Of a DNA stretch of 64,000 bases, positions 55,860-64,000 are shown one piece after another. Every line of letters begins with the position of its first letter. Within the stretch, counting starts at the first letter, position 1. The stretch is from Toxorhynchites rutilus septentrionalis. Its lineage: Eukaryota > Arthropoda > Insecta > Diptera > Culicidae. Location of the stretch: positions 103,310,125-103,374,124 of the forward strand of contig NC_073745.1 of the NCBI RefSeq assembly GCF_029784135.1, read 5' to 3'. A program made the position numbers and the translations under genes. The notes beneath the pieces were generated by a model, which saw only the letters and a list, made by a program, of their open reading frames with translations, was not told the origin of the DNA and did not search any database.

Positions 55860-58800
55860 TTCAAATAGAGAGGTCGGAGATATCACTGTTTTACAGTGGA
55901 ATTGTCGTAGTCTTATCCCTAAATTGGATACATTCAAATTTTTAATTCATAACTTCAATTGTGACGTTTTTGCTCTGTCTGAAACTTGGCTTTCTTCGCG
56001 AGATGATATCTCTTTCCACGATTTTAATATTATACGCTTGGACCGTGTTGACAGATACGGAGGGGTGCTATTGGGGATCAATAAGTGCCACTCATTTTTT
56101 AGAATTGACCTTCCACCTATTGGGGGGATCGAAGCTGTTGCTTGTCATGCAAACATCAGAGGCAAAGACCTTTGTATTGTCAGCTTGTATTGGCCTCCGA
56201 GAGCTGTTGTTAGCCGCAAGCAACTTGTTGACATGTGCTCACTCCTTCCTGAGCCACGATTGATCTTGGGAGACTTCAACTCTCACGGAACTGCCTGGGG
56301 GGAACAGTACGACGACAATCGTTCATCGATGATATATGACCTTTGTAACAGCTTCAATATGACCGTTTTTAATACTGGGGAAACAACACGTGTTCCTAAA
56401 CCTCCTGCTAACCCAAGTGCTCTTGACCTCTCGCTTTGCTCGAATTCACTATCGTTAGATTGCAAGTGGAATGTAATCCAGGACCCCAACGGTAGTGATC
56501 ACTTGCCAATCAAAATTTCCATCACCATTGGTTCGAATTCTTCTGAATCTATAAACATGGCATATGACCTCACAAGACACATTGACTGGAAAAAATATGC
56601 GGACGCAATTGCTCTAGCCATCAATTCCAGAGATGGTTTGCCTCCATTGGAGGAGTATAACTTCCTTTCTCGTTTGATATATGACAGCGCGGTTCGCGCT
56701 CAAACGAAACCCATCCCAGGCTCCACTTTTCGTCAAAGGCCTCCCAATCCATGGTGGGATAGCCAATGTTCCAAGCTTTATCAGGATAAATCGAACGCAT
56801 TTAAAGCTTTTCGGAAACGTGGAACCATTGAGAATTTTCAAACGTATTTGGACCTTGAAAATCAATTTAAAAACTTGATCAAAGGGAAAAAACGTGCTTA
56901 TTGGCGAAATTTCGTGGGAGGTTTGTCACGAGAAACGTCAATGAAAAAATTATGGAAAGTGGCTCGAAACATGAGAAATCGCTCTTCATCGAATGAAAGC
57001 GAAGAATATTCACATCGATGGATTTTTAATTTTGCACGGAAGGTTTGTCCCGATTCCGTTCCTGTGCAAAAAATTGTTCGAGATATACCACAAGATAGGT
57101 GCGATCTTGATTCCGAGTTTTCGATGGTAGAATTCTCTCTTGCTCTCCTTTCTTGTAACAATTCTGCTCCGGGATCGGATAGAATTAAGTTCAACTTGCT
57201 GAAAAATCTCCCTGATGTGGCGAAACATCGCTTGTTGAACTTATTCAATCGGTTTCTGGAGCATAATATTGTTCCAGATGATTGGAGACAAGTACGAGTT
57301 ATAGCTATTCAAAAACCCGGAAAACCCGCGTCCGACTTCAATTCGTACCGCCCAATAGCAATGCTGTCTTGTATACGGAAATTGTTGGAGAAAATGATCT
57401 TGTTTCGCCTTGATCGATGGGTTGAAACGAATGGCTTACTCTCAGATACACAATATGGGTTCCGCAGGGGCAAGGGGACGAATGATTGTCTTGCGTTGCT
57501 TTCTTCAGAAATTCAAATGGCTTACGCCGAAAAAAAACAAATGGCTTCAGTATTCTTGGACATAAAGGGGGCCTTTGATTCTGTTTCAATAGAGGTTTTG
57601 TCAGACAAATTACACTCTCGGGGTCTGCCGCCTCTGTTGAATAATATGTTATATAACTTGCTTTGTGAGAAACAGTTGAACTTTTCTCACGGGGATTCGA
57701 CAGTAAATCGGGTCTCCTACATGGGCCTCCCCCAGGGCTCATGTTTAAGCCCCCTTTTGTACAACTTCTATGTAAGCGACATCGACAATTGTCTTACACA
57801 AAATTGCAGCCTAAGACAACTTGCAGATGACGGAGTGGTGTCTGTCGTAGGATCAAACGAATCCGACCTGCAAGGACCCTTACAAGATACTTTGAACAAT
57901 TTTTCAACCTGGGCCATTGGGCTAGGGATCGAATTCTCCACGGAGAAAACAGAGATGGTGGTTTTTTCTAGGAAGCATAGACCAGCAAAACCAAAGCTTC
58001 AACTTTTGGGTAAACCGATCACTCATGCTATGTCATTCAAGTATCTTGGGGTCTGGTTCGACTCCAAATGTACTTGGGGGGCCCATATTAGGTATCTGAG
58101 TAAAAAATGCCAACAAAGAATAAACTTTCTCGGTACAATTACCGGCACCTGGTGGGGAGCCCATCCCGAAGATCTTATAATGTTGTATCGAACAACTATT
58201 CTCTCAGTGATGGAGTATGGCAGTTTCTGTTTTCAATCAGCTGCCAAAACACACCTCATTAAACTCGAGCGAATTCAGTATCTTTGTCTCCGTATCGCGT
58301 TGGGATGTATGCCCTCAACGCATACCATGAGTCTCGAGGTTTTGGCAGGCCTACTACCACTAAAAGATCGCTTCAATTTATTATCGCTTCGGTTCCTCAT
58401 CCGGTGTAAGGTTATGAACCCATTGGTGATCGTAAATTTTGAGCAGCTTATCGAGCTAAATTTTCATTCAGGATTCATGAGCTCATATCATGAATTCATC
58501 TCCATGCAGGTTGATCCTTCTTCGTATACTCCCAACCGTGTTTGTTTTCCTGACTACATCAATTCCTCTGTACATTTTGATCTGTTCATGAAGGAGAAAA
58601 TCCATGGAATTCCAGATTATCATCGATCGGGGATCGTTCCTACGATCTTCAATGCAAAGTATGGGCGTGTCAATTGTGATAATATGTACTTTACTGATGG
58701 GTCCTCTATGAATGAGTCCACAGGATTTGGAGTGTTCAACGAAATTTTTAGCACCTCCCACAGTCTTCAGAATCCTTGCTCTGTGTATATTGCTGAATTG

Positions 58801-59301
58801 GCAGCAATACATTGGGCGCTGGACAGCGTCGCCTCACGACCTGTTGAACACTTTTACATTGTAACGGATAGTCTTAGCTCTGTCGAAGCTATCCGTTCAG
58901 TGAGGCCGGAAAAGCACTCGCCGTACTTCCTTGAGAGAATACGAGAAAATTTGAGTGCTTTAACCAGACGCTGTTATGTCATTACCTTTGTCTGGGTCCC
59001 TTCACATTGCTCAATTCCGGGTAACGAGAGGGCTGACTCATTGGCAAAGGTAGGTGCAATTGAAGGCGATATTTATCAGCGTCAAATCGCCTTCAATGAA
59101 TTTTATTCTTTAGTCCGTAAAAATACCATCGTTAACTGGCAACCTAAGTGGAACGAAGATGAATTGGGTCGGTGGCTTCACTCGATTATCCCTAAGGTTA
59201 GCCTCAAACCATGGTTCAAAAGTCTGGACTTAAGTCGGGACTTTATTCGCACCTTCTCATTAACGCACGTTGTTTGGTCGTGCGGTTCTCTACCTCATTA
59301 A
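55852..59301 (+). CDS. LINE ORF2: endonuclease, reverse transcriptase, RNase H
   Basis: The frame is open for 1,149 codons from ATG 55852, which overlaps the ORF1 stop within ATGTCTAA. The endonuclease has QWNC (residues 15-18), ETW (44-46), GDFN (D141, N143) and SDH (D216, H217). Reverse transcriptase has FLDIKGAFD (D570) and LADD (D659, D660) in place of the usual YADD/FADD. RNase H has D949, E982, D1006 and D1062. The C-terminus is shortened: after RDFIRTFSLTHVVWSC the frame runs into 3' UTR-like sequence and stops. The usual cysteine/histidine tail is therefore lost, and much of the 3' UTR seen at 15548-15800 is missing. The enzymatic domains look complete. Confidence 0.9.
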   Translation: MSNSNREVGDITVLQWNCRSLIPKLDTFKFLIHNFNCDVFALSETWLSSRDDISFHDFNIIRLDRVDRYGGVLLGINKCHSFFRIDLPPIGGIEAVACHANIRGKDLCIVSLYWPPRAVVSRKQLVDMCSLLPEPRLILGDFNSHGTAWGEQYDDNRSSMIYDLCNSFNMTVFNTGETTRVPKPPANPSALDLSLCSNSLSLDCKWNVIQDPNGSDHLPIKISITIGSNSSESINMAYDLTRHIDWKKYADAIALAINSRDGLPPLEEYNFLSRLIYDSAVRAQTKPIPGSTFRQRPPNPWWDSQCSKLYQDKSNAFKAFRKRGTIENFQTYLDLENQFKNLIKGKKRAYWRNFVGGLSRETSMKKLWKVARNMRNRSSSNESEEYSHRWIFNFARKVCPDSVPVQKIVRDIPQDRCDLDSEFSMVEFSLALLSCNNSAPGSDRIKFNLLKNLPDVAKHRLLNLFNRFLEHNIVPDDWRQVRVIAIQKPGKPASDFNSYRPIAMLSCIRKLLEKMILFRLDRWVETNGLLSDTQYGFRRGKGTNDCLALLSSEIQMAYAEKKQMASVFLDIKGAFDSVSIEVLSDKLHSRGLPPLLNNMLYNLLCEKQLNFSHGDSTVNRVSYMGLPQGSCLSPLLYNFYVSDIDNCLTQNCSLRQLADDGVVSVVGSNESDLQGPLQDTLNNFSTWAIGLGIEFSTEKTEMVVFSRKHRPAKPKLQLLGKPITHAMSFKYLGVWFDSKCTWGAHIRYLSKKCQQRINFLGTITGTWWGAHPEDLIMLYRTTILSVMEYGSFCFQSAAKTHLIKLERIQYLCLRIALGCMPSTHTMSLEVLAGLLPLKDRFNLLSLRFLIRCKVMNPLVIVNFEQLIELNFHSGFMSSYHEFISMQVDPSSYTPNRVCFPDYINSSVHFDLFMKEKIHGIPDYHRSGIVPTIFNAKYGRVNCDNMYFTDGSSMNESTGFGVFNEIFSTSHSLQNPCSVYIAELAAIHWALDSVASRPVEHFYIVTDSLSSVEAIRSVRPEKHSPYFLERIRENLSALTRRCYVITFVWVPSHCSIPGNERADSLAKVGAIEGDIYQRQIAFNEFYSLVRKNTIVNWQPKWNEDELGRWLHSIIPKVSLKPWFKSLDLSRDFIRTFSLTHVVWSCGSLPH

Positions 59302-59427
59302 CATTAGAATTAATAAAAAATGTTTATGTATACTTGTAACTATACAGATAGGAGTTTGGCTCCTTTAAACTTATGTAACTGAGCCTGTAAAAATAAACGA
59401 TTTAATAAAAAAAAAAAGTTTACATTC

Positions 59428-60365
59428 GTTTCTCTAAAAGTGGCGACATGGTGTCGATCTCACCCGCACTCTTATTTATTTATCCTAAAAACATAAGTTT
59501 TGTATTCGAGTGATGATCTCAGAAAATGATTAGCAGATACTGTAAAATGAAACAGTTGAATAGTTGAAAAGAGGTTCTGTAACGATTTGAAGTCGAAGAA
59601 ACATGGGTGGTCTTGGAAACACGTGGAAATCCTTAGGGTGTCGGGTTTTCCCTGATTTCCCCTACGTGTCTTCCGGTTGCTCTTGCGAACGTAGTTAGAA
59701 TGCATATGTTAAAAAAAAGGAGGAGATAATCAAATTGCTTCCAAAACAAAATGTTTGTCTTTCCCTTCGGTGGAGTGTCTGTCTTACCCGACCTGATTAG
59801 TATTTTTTAACATTATTATTTCTGGAGTGTAACGCTGTAACGCTGATTCGATGAACTGGAAAAAAAAGTGATAGTACTATTCAGGTAGCAAAAAAAAACC
59901 CAAACCCCAAACAATTACTTAAATTTTTTGTTTTACAATAAGAACCTTATTTTTTGCAGACGAAAAAACACATCGAGCTGTTCTTTGCAGATCACTCTCT
60001 TGTTTTTATTTGAAATTTTGACAGATGTACACAGTAAGTGTCAAAAGTCTTGATACAATGTATTGCAAGTTTGTACATCATCCAAATTTAAAATAAAAAT
60101 TTTATTCGCCCCATCTGTCTTTCTCCTATACATACAGCTGTCGTTACGAGTACGCGTACAGTCAAAATCGTCACTCTATTTGAAGTAGTGTAATGTCAAA
60201 ACTGATCGAGTCTACCTCGTACCAACACTAGCAAGAACAAACAAAATTTTTGTTGTGATTTACGGCAATCATACGCTTTCGGGATCAATATGCGAATATT
60301 GTTCTAGATACTTTTTAACTTAAAGATCCAGAGTACTCCATGCATCGTAAAAGTTTGAAAAAAGT
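59428..60365. other. unannotated stretch
   Basis: No recognised gene or repeat. Confidence 0.35.
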
Positions 60366-60640
60366 TCTTCTTCTTCTTCAATGGCACTAACGTTCCTAGA
60401 GGAACTTCGCCGTCTTAACGTAGTATTATTTGCGTCATTTTTATTAGTACTTAGTTGAGATTTCTATGCCAAATAACACGCCTCGAATGCATTCTGAGTG
60501 GCAAGCTCTAGAATACGCATGATCACAGTGCAAGTCGGAGGAAATTTCTTTAACGAAAAATTCCCACGACCAGAACGGGAATCGAACCCGAACACCCGGC
60601 ATGTTAGTTATGACGCTAACCACTCGGCCACGGGAGCACC
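60366..60640 (-). mobile_element. SINE family 1, full length
   Basis: It has a complete tRNA-like head (GTGCTCCCGTGGCCGAGTGG), body and GAA-repeat tail. The flanks share AAAAAAGTT, a probable duplication. Confidence 0.85.
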
Positions 60641-60784
60641 AAAAAAAAGTTACTCAAACCAAAACATGATCCGAGATACAGTCAATGCGCTTGAGCCGAG
60701 CATTGAAGAGAAACAACCATTGCACAATAAAAGACACAAAAACATGTTTTACACCATGACAACGCTCGACTTCAACAAATTCTA

Positions 60785-60950
60785 GTGGTTAAATTGGATG
60801 CGTGTCCGTCTAATAGCAAGCGAAGCATCGTGAGCTTGAAACCCAGAGCCTCAATCAACCGTCTTTGGATGTTATTATGTCCAACGTCTATGAGTCACTA
60901 TCCAATTTGGTCCTTGTAATAATCATCGAGAGGCCTGGAAAAAAAATCTA
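60785..60950 (+). mobile_element. tRNA-derived SINE (family 2), diverged copy 3
   Basis: It aligns with the head of copies 1 and 2 (GCGTGTCCG...AAGCGAA...GTGAGC, then CAATCAACCGTCTTTG). It is more decayed. Confidence 0.4.
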
Positions 60951-61104
60951 AAATGTTGGTTGCCACTCGTTATTCCGATTCGTTTCAGAATGTCACACAC
61001 CTTGAATTTGGGATCATTCAACAGATCAGTCAACTCATGAGCAGAGAATCTGTGATTCGTATTCGTTTCAAATTACAGGTCTGTCCAATTAGAGGCAAAT
61101 CACT
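60951..61104. other. unannotated stretch
   Basis: No recognised feature. Confidence 0.3.
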
Positions 61105-61570
61105 GTATATAAAAATGACTTTCTGTCTGTCTTATGCACGCTGGATTCTTACGGGCTTTGAAATGACTGAACCAATCGGCGTGAATATTTGTATGTAGGG
61201 GTTCTTGGGACCGGAGAAGGTTCCTATGATGTTTCGAGACCCGTCCCCCCTCGGTAAGGGAAGGCTTCCATACAAATAAAACACAAACTTCTGCATAACT
61301 CGAGAAATTTTTGACATGTGGAGATTTCAGGGGACATGAAATGTTTCTATGGTAGTCCAGCATAACTCGAGAACTAATCAAATGAATGGAGCCAAATTTG
61401 GTATGTGGATGTTTCAGGATGTTGCAAGAAAGGTTTCTATGGTGGTTCGACATTTTTCGCCTCTCCTAGGGAGAGGACTGCCATGCCAAAAGAATACATA
61501 ACTCGAGAACTAATCAAGCAAATAGAACCAAATTTAGCATGTGAAAATTTTAGGGACCAACTGAAATCCA
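61105..61570 (-). repeat. fragment of the 142-bp tandem-unit repeat
   Basis: This is the inverse of the family at 38279-39240. It begins with TATATAAAAATGACT and GTCTGTC, then carries units with CATAACTCGAGAA and GGTTTCTATGGTGG. Three diverged units are visible. Confidence 0.65.
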
Positions 61571-62038
61571 GGTTTCGGATCTCGCAAATATTTGGAAGAC
61601 TTTGTAGAAGAGGTACAATTGACAATATGGATCAATCATCGGTCAATATGGTCATTTCTATGACATTTATTGGATCAATCATCGCATGTGGATGATCATT
61701 TAAATTAAAACGTTTTAGAATTTGATTGCAGAGTATAATGTAAAACTTTATTCATTTATGTATGAAATTTTACATACTGGAAAATAAGAAAAATAACTGC
61801 AAAATAAGTTTAAATAAATAATCGTAGAAGAGTCATAGATCTTACCTAAATCTTATCTACTTGATCAACCAAAATAAATTCGGAACGGTTCGTAACTTTC
61901 CAATATATCTTCGATAATACTTTCCAATGCAATTTACCGCGTGTACGACGATAGTAGCATTTTGAAGGGGTTTAACTCTAAGAGAGTTTGAATTTCAGCA
62001 AACTTACTGTTTCGTAACGGATTATAGCTGAGCTAGGA
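61571..62038. other. unannotated stretch
   Basis: No recognised feature. Confidence 0.3.
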
Positions 62039-62239
62039 ATACAGTGTCGAATAAAATATTAAGACCACTGCTCAAGCAAAAAAAGAAAGTGACAAGACTT
62101 TGAGAAAAAAATAATCCGATTCAGTTCTTCAATCCATTTCAAATATTACTTTTTTGCACTGTTCGAAGAAATTTAAAACATTTGTAGTATGAACAATAGT
62201 CATTCATTGAGCAATGCGTTTCAAGCTACTTAACAAATA

Positions 62240-63055
62240 AAGTGACGCGACAAAATTTAAGACCGGTTCTAAAATTCCTGGTAAAAAAATAAAACCAAAA
62301 AAAATCATACCGTAAAAAGCTACTAGGGTTAGTACTTGGTCGTGTAACCTTTGTTACACATCACGCACCCGGTTCGGCATGGATTCCACCAGCTTCTGGC
62401 ACGTGGTGACCGGGATGGCGTACCTACAAACTTGCATTCTATCCCACAGTTGCTGCTTATTCTTCGACTTCTCCGTGTACACCGACCTCTTCACGACTGC
62501 GGTAACTGCGCTGGCCACTCCGTGACGTCGACTTTGTTATCCTGAAACAATTTTTCGACGATCTTGGCGGTGTGCTTTGGATCGTTATCCTGCTGGAACT
62601 ACCATTTCAGGGGCATCTCCAACTCGGCGTGTGGCAGCATAACATCCCTTAGAATTTGGGGGTAGAAGTCCATGATCCATGATCTTATCCATAGACCGAG
62701 CCAATCGAAGTGGTCTTTCGCGAACTTCAATAGCGCGTTCGGATGCATCGGTCTCTGGCCTTCCGGTGGCTTTTATCGATTTCGCGTTGACTTCTGCCTG
62801 CCTTAGACATTTTTCAGATGACCATCCGCTGTGTTTCCATGCAATTATGCGTGCGACCCATTTTTCGTTGACTGCAACTAGAGTTCGAGAATGAAAAACC
62901 TTACATACGTCTTGTTTATATGATGAATACCTACCAGGATCCGATAAACACAAAATACCACCGAGAAACAATCAATTTTCTTCAAAAATCGGTCAAAACA
63001 ACACTCGAAACAGCCGAAACGAGGAACTGGTCCTAAATTTTGTTGTGCCATTTTA
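62240..63055 (-). pseudogene. Tc1-like transposon relic
   Basis: On the minus strand the Tc1 catalytic segment is clear: FQQDNDPKHTAKIVEKLF, then DVTEWPAQ (about 62595-62505). The following SPDLNPIE segment, with the catalytic E, is deleted. The tail resumes (RSVYTEKSKNKQQLW, later KLVESMPNRVRDV). The N-terminal part (62971-62600) includes ARIIAWKHSGWSSEKCLR and IDKIMDHGLLPP-like sequence with breaks. Inverted AAAATTTA(A/G)GACC(G/A)GTTC lies near 62250 and 63030. A related TACAGTGTCG...TTAAGACC at 62039 may be the outer end. Confidence 0.75.
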
Positions 63056-63214
63056 GTTTTTAAGTATGCTTAAAACGTATTTTTTAATGAATGACTATTG
63101 TTTTAAGTACAGATGTTAAAAATTTCTACGAACAATGCAAATAAATTATTATAAATGGATTGAAACACTGGATTGGATTATTTTTTGTCAAACTTTTGTC
63201 AATTCTTCTTTTTC

Positions 63215-63841
63215 TTCTTCAATGGCCCTAACGTTTTTAGAGGAACTTCGCCGTCTCAACGTAGTACAGGTCGGACTCGATTATCCGGAGTATAGATTTT
63301 TTTTCACTCCGGATAATCGAATCCTCCGGATAATCGAGTCAAAACAATTTTTTTTCTTTATTTGTTTTTTTTGCATGTATTTTTCGTTTTCTGAAAATAA
63401 AAAAGAAATTTGATTTTTGATTCATCCCCTTAAAGTCAGAAAACACCTTTTTCACATGAAAAAAAATAATTTATCCAGATTCTCGCAGGAGGTGATAGAC
63501 GATCATATTTAATGAAAAAAATCCTCCTACGCATATGTTCGAATTTCAACAATGACAGAGTTGAAAAGTACGCTACGGAAGACGATTCTGATGCTTTCAT
63601 TGGTCGGATAATCGAGTCCGACCTGTACTACTTGCGTCATTTTTATTAGTACTTAGTTGAGATTTCTATGCCAAATAACACGCCTTGAATGCATTCTGAG
63701 TGGCAAGCTCTAGAATACGCGTGACCACAGTGCAAGTCGGAGGCAATTTCTTTGACGAAAAATCCCCCCGACCAGAACGGGAATCGAACACGAACACCCG
63801 GCATGTTAGTTGTGACGCCAATCACTCGGCCACGGGAGCAC
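63215..63841 (-). mobile_element. SINE family 1, split by a TIR insertion
   Basis: The tRNA-like head and body are at 63628-63841 and the 3' end at 63215-63266. A 359-bp element lies between them. The flanks share TTTGTCAATT, the probable SINE target duplication. Confidence 0.85.
63267..63625. mobile_element. pogo-type MITE nested in SINE
   Basis: Perfect inverted ends CAGGTCGGACTCGATTATCC and the inverse ending GAGTCCGACCTG are flanked by TA (63265-63266 and 63626-63627). The uninterrupted SINE sequence is seen in other copies. It is non-coding. TA duplication and CAG ends fit pogo. Confidence 0.85.
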
Positions 63842-63891
63842 TTTGTCAATTTTTTTGTTGCTTGAACAGTGATATTAATGTTTTGTCCGAC

Positions 63892-63959
63892 AATGGACAG
63901 GACTCGATTTTATACGGTGAATAGCAATCCGAAACTGTTTGTAATCGAGTCTGCTCTGT
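63892..63959. repeat. short diverged relative of the pogo-type MITE ends
   Basis: CAGGACTCGATT and AATCGAGTCTGCTCTG form imperfect inverted ends about 67 bp apart, similar to the ends of 63267-63625. It may be an internally deleted copy. Confidence 0.3.
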
Positions 63960-64000
63960 ACCATGATTTTAAAGGCCAATTCATGGGTTCATTATGTGAA

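Larger units (their letters stand above)
53883..59415 (+). mobile_element. near-full-length APE-RT-RNase H LINE with TSD
   Basis: The element is bounded by AAGTTTACATTC (53871-53882 and 59416-59427) and ends in poly(A). It has a 5' UTR of about 400 bp, ORF1 and ORF2. The presence of RNase H places it in the I superfamily (I, LOA, R1 or related). The mosquito Lian elements are a plausible match from memory. Its 3' UTR end recurs at 15810-15935. Confidence 0.88.

Noticed and set aside
57338..57742. Minus-strand reading frames within LINE ORF2
   Set aside because: They are antisense shadows of the reverse transcriptase coding sequence and show no independent features.
60560..60640. Functional tRNA genes on the minus strand
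   Set aside because: The A and B boxes and tRNA-like head belong to SINE copies with long tRNA-unrelated bodies and target duplications, repeated at 1740, 29600 and 63770.

Overview
The window looks like repeat-dominated intergenic DNA from a culicine mosquito, most likely Aedes. It is AT-rich and eukaryotic. It carries at least seven copies of a tRNA-derived SINE that resembles Aedes Feilai, two DD37E transposons (the mosquito ITmDD37E group), mariner, Tc1 and pogo relics, a Ty3/gypsy fragment with its 3' LTR, and several non-LTR retrotransposons. I recognise no intact host protein gene. The genus is an inference from repeat content.

Layout. 0-7.3 kb: a hAT-like non-autonomous element, two SINEs, a palindromic repeat split by a histone-promoter element, and a decayed L1/Tx1-type LINE. 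8.3-13.4 kb: a nested mosaic, with a MITE fragment fused to a gypsy relic, a gypsy 3' LTR, and a Jockey-type endonuclease relic interrupted by two TIR elements, one holding a further 3' LINE tail. 13.6-14.6 kb: a decayed histone block (H1 promoter and H1 fragment, H3 promoter and H3 pseudogene). 15.4-24.4 kb: two inverted copies of a TIR element flanking two inverted 1,297-bp DD37E elements, AT-rich repeats and a THAP-domain relic with an intron. 25.0-25.5 kb: a GC-rich block that looks like a host first exon with a splice donor.

26.8-36.4 kb: SINEs, repeat B with a hAT-like insertion, a Tc1 relic, repeat C, a second H1 promoter block, a MITE and an inactivated mariner. 38.3-44.9 kb: tandem repeats and two more histone-associated elements, one holding an H2A pseudogene followed by a histone-type 3' stem-loop. 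46.1-53.4 kb: a further element of that family, repeat C again and a pogo-like fragment. 53.9-59.4 kb: a nearly full-length APE-RT-RNase H LINE with target-site duplications. 60.4-64 kb: SINEs, a tandem-repeat fragment, a Tc1 relic and a pogo-type MITE inserted in a SINE.

The most unusual signal is a dispersed family sharing the left end TTTGACGTAG(G/A)ACTACGTC. Copies start near 3.7, 13.6, 33.1, 39.3, 41.5 and 46.1 kb, and several contain histone promoter or coding remnants. This fits capture and spread of histone DNA by a mobile element. The alternative is a histone cluster broken up by transposons. Nearly all coding potential here belongs to broken transposons, and nested insertions with target-site duplications and matching empty sites allow some relative dating.
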